DNA from: Stratiolaelaps scimitus
Taxonomy: Eukaryota; Arthropoda; Arachnida; Mesostigmata; Laelapidae
Length of the DNA: 64,000 nucleotides
Direction of reading: 5' to 3'
Assembly: GCA_019614645.1 (NCBI GenBank)
Contig: JABWDB010000004.1
Span: forward strand, 806,001 to 870,000
The position numbers and the translations under genes were made by a program. Numbering within the stretch: position 1 is the stretch's first letter; each line of letters starts with the position of its first letter. Below the pieces are notes generated by a model, which ran no database searches, had not been told where the DNA came from, and saw only the letters and a program-made list of their open reading frames with translations. Of the stretch, positions 55,800-64,000 are shown piece after piece.

Positions 55800-58702
55800 T
55801 AATTCACTATGAAGGAGTGTTGGCCTACGTTTCGGACAAGTACGCCCATGTATTTATTTGCTTGCTTAAAATGAATCTCGATGGTACGATGATGGTTAGG
55901 CTATCCATAATATATGTGTTTGCCACAGGTCTGGTAAACGCGAGGAAAGGCGTCGTATCGTTATGTTGAACAGTGTGCAGACCGATTGAACGCAACCACC
56001 AATCCCAACGATAGTTGAACTGTGTCTTGTATTATAATTCATTGTCGTGATTGATAGCAATCAATCAGCCGTGTATTCAGCGATCAAAATATATTTTACG
56101 AAACCGAGTGATGCGGTAGAGAAGCCTAACCTTACACTTGATTGTACATTCAATAATATGTTTCTTCCGATTCAAGAAGATCGCCATGCAGCTTTACTCA
56201 TCATGCTCTGCCGGGCTTCCATGTCACTCGAGTGTACAAAATGAGGCACTTTTAACTTGGCCTTGCTTGGCCGTGCGGGCGGTATCAGTGACTTGAGGCA
56301 CTTATCGACAAAACATCGCGGAATGACACGGTCTCTGTGTTGGCATGCATGTTTGCGAATGCGCCGTGGCTGGCTGGCCACCACCAATGATTGGAGGGGT
56401 AAATCGCTGACCTGACAAGGCAGCGTTCGAAGGCCAACACGAAGAAGTCGGCACATTTGCGTTCTGATGGGCGAACTCGAAAGTATTTAGCGCTCAGGTA
56501 AACAATATATCTATGGATCGCTTTTGTCTGAGAAAGAAACATTGACATTCTCCTCACCACTGGTCTATTTATATTCGCTCGAAGGTTCGGCGTGTATACT
56601 TCTGTACATACAAATGTAAATAAATTTAATGGCTTGTTTGATTATATCGAATTGACTTGTGTTTTACATGATCTACAATTCTCCTAGTTTGAAGCAAATT
56701 TATGATATGAATATCTATGATTTATAAATTGTTTTCGCTGTGAATAAGGTCAACCCGCGTTTTTCCAACCTTCCCCCCCCCGAAATCTTGCATTGTCAGA
56801 TTTCTTTGAGCTCGGAGCTTGCTACATCCCAGCCGCACGTTGGCACATAATGAGCGAAGTTGTCCTCCCAAGCCTGATCATGTTGCTGAGTACGATGTCG
56901 CCCAGCGTGAAGTCCACTGATCTATCTCAGCAATGATCTATCTCATCCAGATCGATAGCATTTACATTCGATAAATGTCAGTATTTTCTAACATCGTCCT
57001 CTAAAGGCCGGATACGCTGTTTAGGAAGGACACAAAATGTATTCAATGGTACATATATACGTATGGTAATCACGGGCGGTTGACTCCCAGCTGTTCCCGT
57101 TGTTTTGTGATAGGTCTTAGCATTGAACCTTTAGGTTTTACTAAGAGCGCACGTCTTTGGTGTTCATCTTTGGTTCATTTATCAGTATGTCGTGCCTGGC
57201 TAGCCACATATGAAAAGTCGCTTGCGCGGGTCCTTTTCGGCTGTGACAGGGTGATTTCTGAGGCCTTTACATAGTTAACGACTAGAGATTTACCCCCCTG
57301 AACCCCGGTCCAAATGCGGGGTCCAGGCCATACGACCAAGAATTGCAATGTAAGCCCGCACTGCTATTTATGTAAGACGGACGGCCACTTTGTAAGCATT
57401 ACACAATGCCCCGCGTATGCCTGACGAAAACCTCCCGCAACTAATCAATGTATTAAAAACACCACCACTGAACCTTAATCACTCCTCGCGTGCCTATGAT
57501 CCTGATACACAACTCGCTGCTTATAACAAGAAGGATCTTGTGCTCCTCTCAGACCTCCCCCTCAATCCGATTTCAGCTCACACAGTCTGCGCCCAAAACA
57601 AGCTATCCTCCACTCATCTATGGAGCCCCATAATCCCGACTACAACTTCCAGGCAAGAACAACACCTCTACTTCGTAATGATATGTGACCCAGCCTTCTA
57701 CGCTGTCACATCATCTCTATATAACGTGACCTCTGCACACTGGTGAAGAACACGACTTAAAGAACTTGCGGGAAGATCTTCGCTTGCAAATCCTCCGAGA
57801 CTAGCATCAATAAACGCCCTTAGAGTCTCCATTATGCTGGAAGAACCGGGAGCTGCGTTTTGCCGCCCCATCGCCCTAACCTGGCGTAGAGAGTCCGACG
57901 TTACTGATCGAGTGGAGAAATAGTAGCAAAGCGTCATCAGGAACCTATGTCGATATCTCGTTCAACCACGTCTCCATGTCGGATTTATGCTTGCGTCTCA
58001 GTTTTTTTCGGGATGGTACAAAACTCTGTGGAGAGTGTACTCCTCCGTATTTTATATGTCTTACTCGCGGTTGTCTTCACTATTATTATGCCGGCTGCAG
58101 TTGCTTCTCTCCATCCTCTGAGTGTGTCTTTTATATTCGGTGTAGATACTCGTTAGCGAAATCACAAACTAGTACATCTCCAATGTGAACATAAATGTCA
58201 GATGGGATACGGTATACTGTTTTGGAATATAGCTTTGCATAAGGCGAGGAACCTCGTGTTGAGTCCTCCAAATTGTTCGTGCAACTTACGTTCGTTATGT
58301 TCGCACTTGAAAGTCGCGCCCGGAAATTCTTCGGTGGTATCTGCGAGTCGAGTATATATTATGTATACAACATATATATATATATATATGTAAAACAAAA
58401 GGAGTGGCCTTTCGTTAATCTGGTGTATTTACCGGCAAAAAATGATTTTCGTGCGGGGACGCCCGTAGATGGGCTTCATTAATGTAATTTTACAGCTCCA
58501 TCAGGTTTTCTGTTGCGTCCTCTCCTCCATTACATCAGAGCCGGATAAGCCCTATATGAATACGAATCGGGCCTGCAGGCCAATATTCCTAAAAGGAGGT
58601 ACTCTATTATACAAGCTGTATATGCCTTTTCAACGTATATATATATATATATATATATAATTATTACATACATATAATTATTACAATTGTGAGATGAGGA
58701 CG
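55800..58702. other. Intergenic stretch, no gene recognised
   Basis: The first ~830 bp may be KAT8 3' UTR (AATAAA at 56619). Further on, 57300-57920 is less AT-rich; it contains a Cys/His stretch near 57345-57410 (CYLC...H...C) reminiscent of a gag knuckle and a plus frame at 57417-57746, but nothing I can assign. TA tracts occur near 58370-58389 and 58638-58659. Confidence 0.4.
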
Positions 58703-58708
58703 TTTATT
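58703..58708 (-). terminator. Poly(A) signal of the lipocalin gene
   Basis: AATAAA on the minus strand, 25 nt downstream of the lipocalin stop codon at 58735-58733. Its position suits the 3' end of that gene, implying a very short 3' UTR. Confidence 0.5.
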
Positions 58709-58732
58709 AACACCGAAGTTATGATTTGCCAT

Positions 58733-62969
<4,237 letters not shown>

Positions 62970-64000
62970 TGCGTTTATCAGGGCAGCGCACGGTTGAATC
63001 TGAGTTCCGTCATCAGACTAGTATTTATATGAAACAACCTCTACATGATCTGCTGATATCCCTGTAGACAGGTGAACGACACTGCAACGAGAACATGTCC
63101 ATTGGCACGCGCTATTTGTTTTCGCTAATGATTAGTAGTCAAGGCGGCGACGGAGGTTTCTAGGAAAGCAATCGTTTTCGATATGTCATCGAAGCGGCCG
63201 TATGACATCCGGCACTATTACGCTGTAAAGTCCCACAATGGATTGATGACCTCTGTTGAGGCGCTCGACACAACTGTTCCTGTTGTGCAGTTGAGCTCCC
63301 TTTGGAGCAGTGCGCTTGCTGCAGTGCGCTTCAACTGATCACCGACCTTGTTTACTTTGCTGCTAACTTGTCTAATGGACAAACAAAGGGAATGTCTGCA
63401 GGAGAATTAGCTAACGATCGATCTCGTGACAATTATGCGTCGGCGTTTCATTGGTGTTCGCCTTTGAAAATTCCATCGGATCGGCTCGTGCGAAGTGCGT
63501 CTATGAGGCAGTGCTGAGATTCGCTCGTAGATGGCGAACAGAACATTGGGATGACTGCTGCAACACCGGTTAATGATCCGGGATGATATTGACCTTGACT
63601 GAGAATGAACACGATTATGAGATTCGTTTATGTGTGCGGCCCAGGCAGCGTGCACGGAAAGTCTACCGTTTTGTCAGGAAGTGGTGCTAGATGACCGATT
63701 TTCTAATCCTTAAATTCGATTCTACTGCAATTATAGGCGTTACATGTATAGCAAGTAAACTCTATTCAATAAGCATCTGCGAGGTAGATCACTAGTGGAA
63801 AGAGAAGTTAGACACTTTCCACCAGTCTAGAGTGTGGAAGCTTGAAAATTTGCCTAAGATACAGACTTCTCATGATGGAGCGTTACGATTGGGTATTGTA
63901 ATCGAAGAATGCGCTAAGCAATACCGGGAAGGGTGGTGCTGTGGAACATCGTCAACAGTTCCATAAGGGGGGGCGGCCATGGTGTTGGTACGCAATAGCA
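62970..64000. other. Region upstream of the lipocalin, nothing recognised
   Basis: It should contain the lipocalin promoter (minus strand). No convincing TATA box, no other open frame with a known motif, and no repeat of the window's families was seen. Confidence 0.35.

Noticed and set aside
57345..57746. Possible gag-type zinc knuckle followed by an open frame
   Set aside because: The Cys/His spacing is imperfect, the two parts are in different frames and no RT or protease sequence is near.

Overview
This is a eukaryotic window. Its genes are split by introns with canonical GT/AG borders, and it carries tRNA-derived SINEs, several LINE clades, mariner and Tc1 remnants and many (TA)n tracts. 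A divergent ionotropic receptor (a protostome branch of the glutamate-receptor family), a lipocalin, and the metazoan pair codanin-1/KAT8 point to an arthropod. A mite or other chelicerate is my guess, but the window does not prove it. I reconstructed five gene models by eye, by checking reading phase at each splice junction.

Layout. (1) 1-8.3 kb: no confident gene; one full SINE (213-390), a solo SINE tail, and a decayed R1-like LINE (about 6.5-7.9 kb, minus strand). (2) 8.4-20.9 kb, minus strand: an unrecognised gene with a signal peptide and at least 11 phase-consistent exons. It encodes Gly/Ser/Pro/Thr-rich linkers alternating with short amphipathic segments; its introns hold a GC-rich retroelement fragment and an internally deleted mariner. 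(3) 20.9-27.5 kb: no recognised gene; a second full SINE, a (TA)n palindrome and microsatellites. (4) 27.5-30.1 kb, minus strand: a long, lightly damaged CR1/jockey-like LINE. (5) 30.8-39.6 kb, plus strand: a divergent ionotropic receptor with R1-like LINE, SINE-tail and Tc1 fragments in its introns. (6) 40.6-42.8 kb, minus strand: a LINE with zinc-knuckle ORF1, endonuclease and the start of the RT region. (7) 43.4-43.8 kb, plus strand: a small unrecognised coding exon. (8) 44.8-49.2 kb, minus strand: codanin-1 (CDAN1), apparently complete in six exons. (9) 50.6-55.8 kb, plus strand: the MYST histone acetyltransferase KAT8/MOF, complete in eight exons, with a perfect 34-bp foldback in intron 1 and a decayed mariner in intron 3. 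(10) 58.7-63.0 kb, minus strand: a secreted lipocalin with a LINE remnant, a truncated SINE and a ~98-bp TA tract in intron 1.

How they fit together. CDAN1 and KAT8 lie head to head, 1.35 kb apart. Both act on histones: codanin-1 on ASF1-mediated histone supply, KAT8 on H4 acetylation. A shared promoter region is therefore plausible. The other genes encode membrane or secreted products and show no obvious functional link. The most novel locus is the secreted repeat gene at 8.4-20.9 kb.
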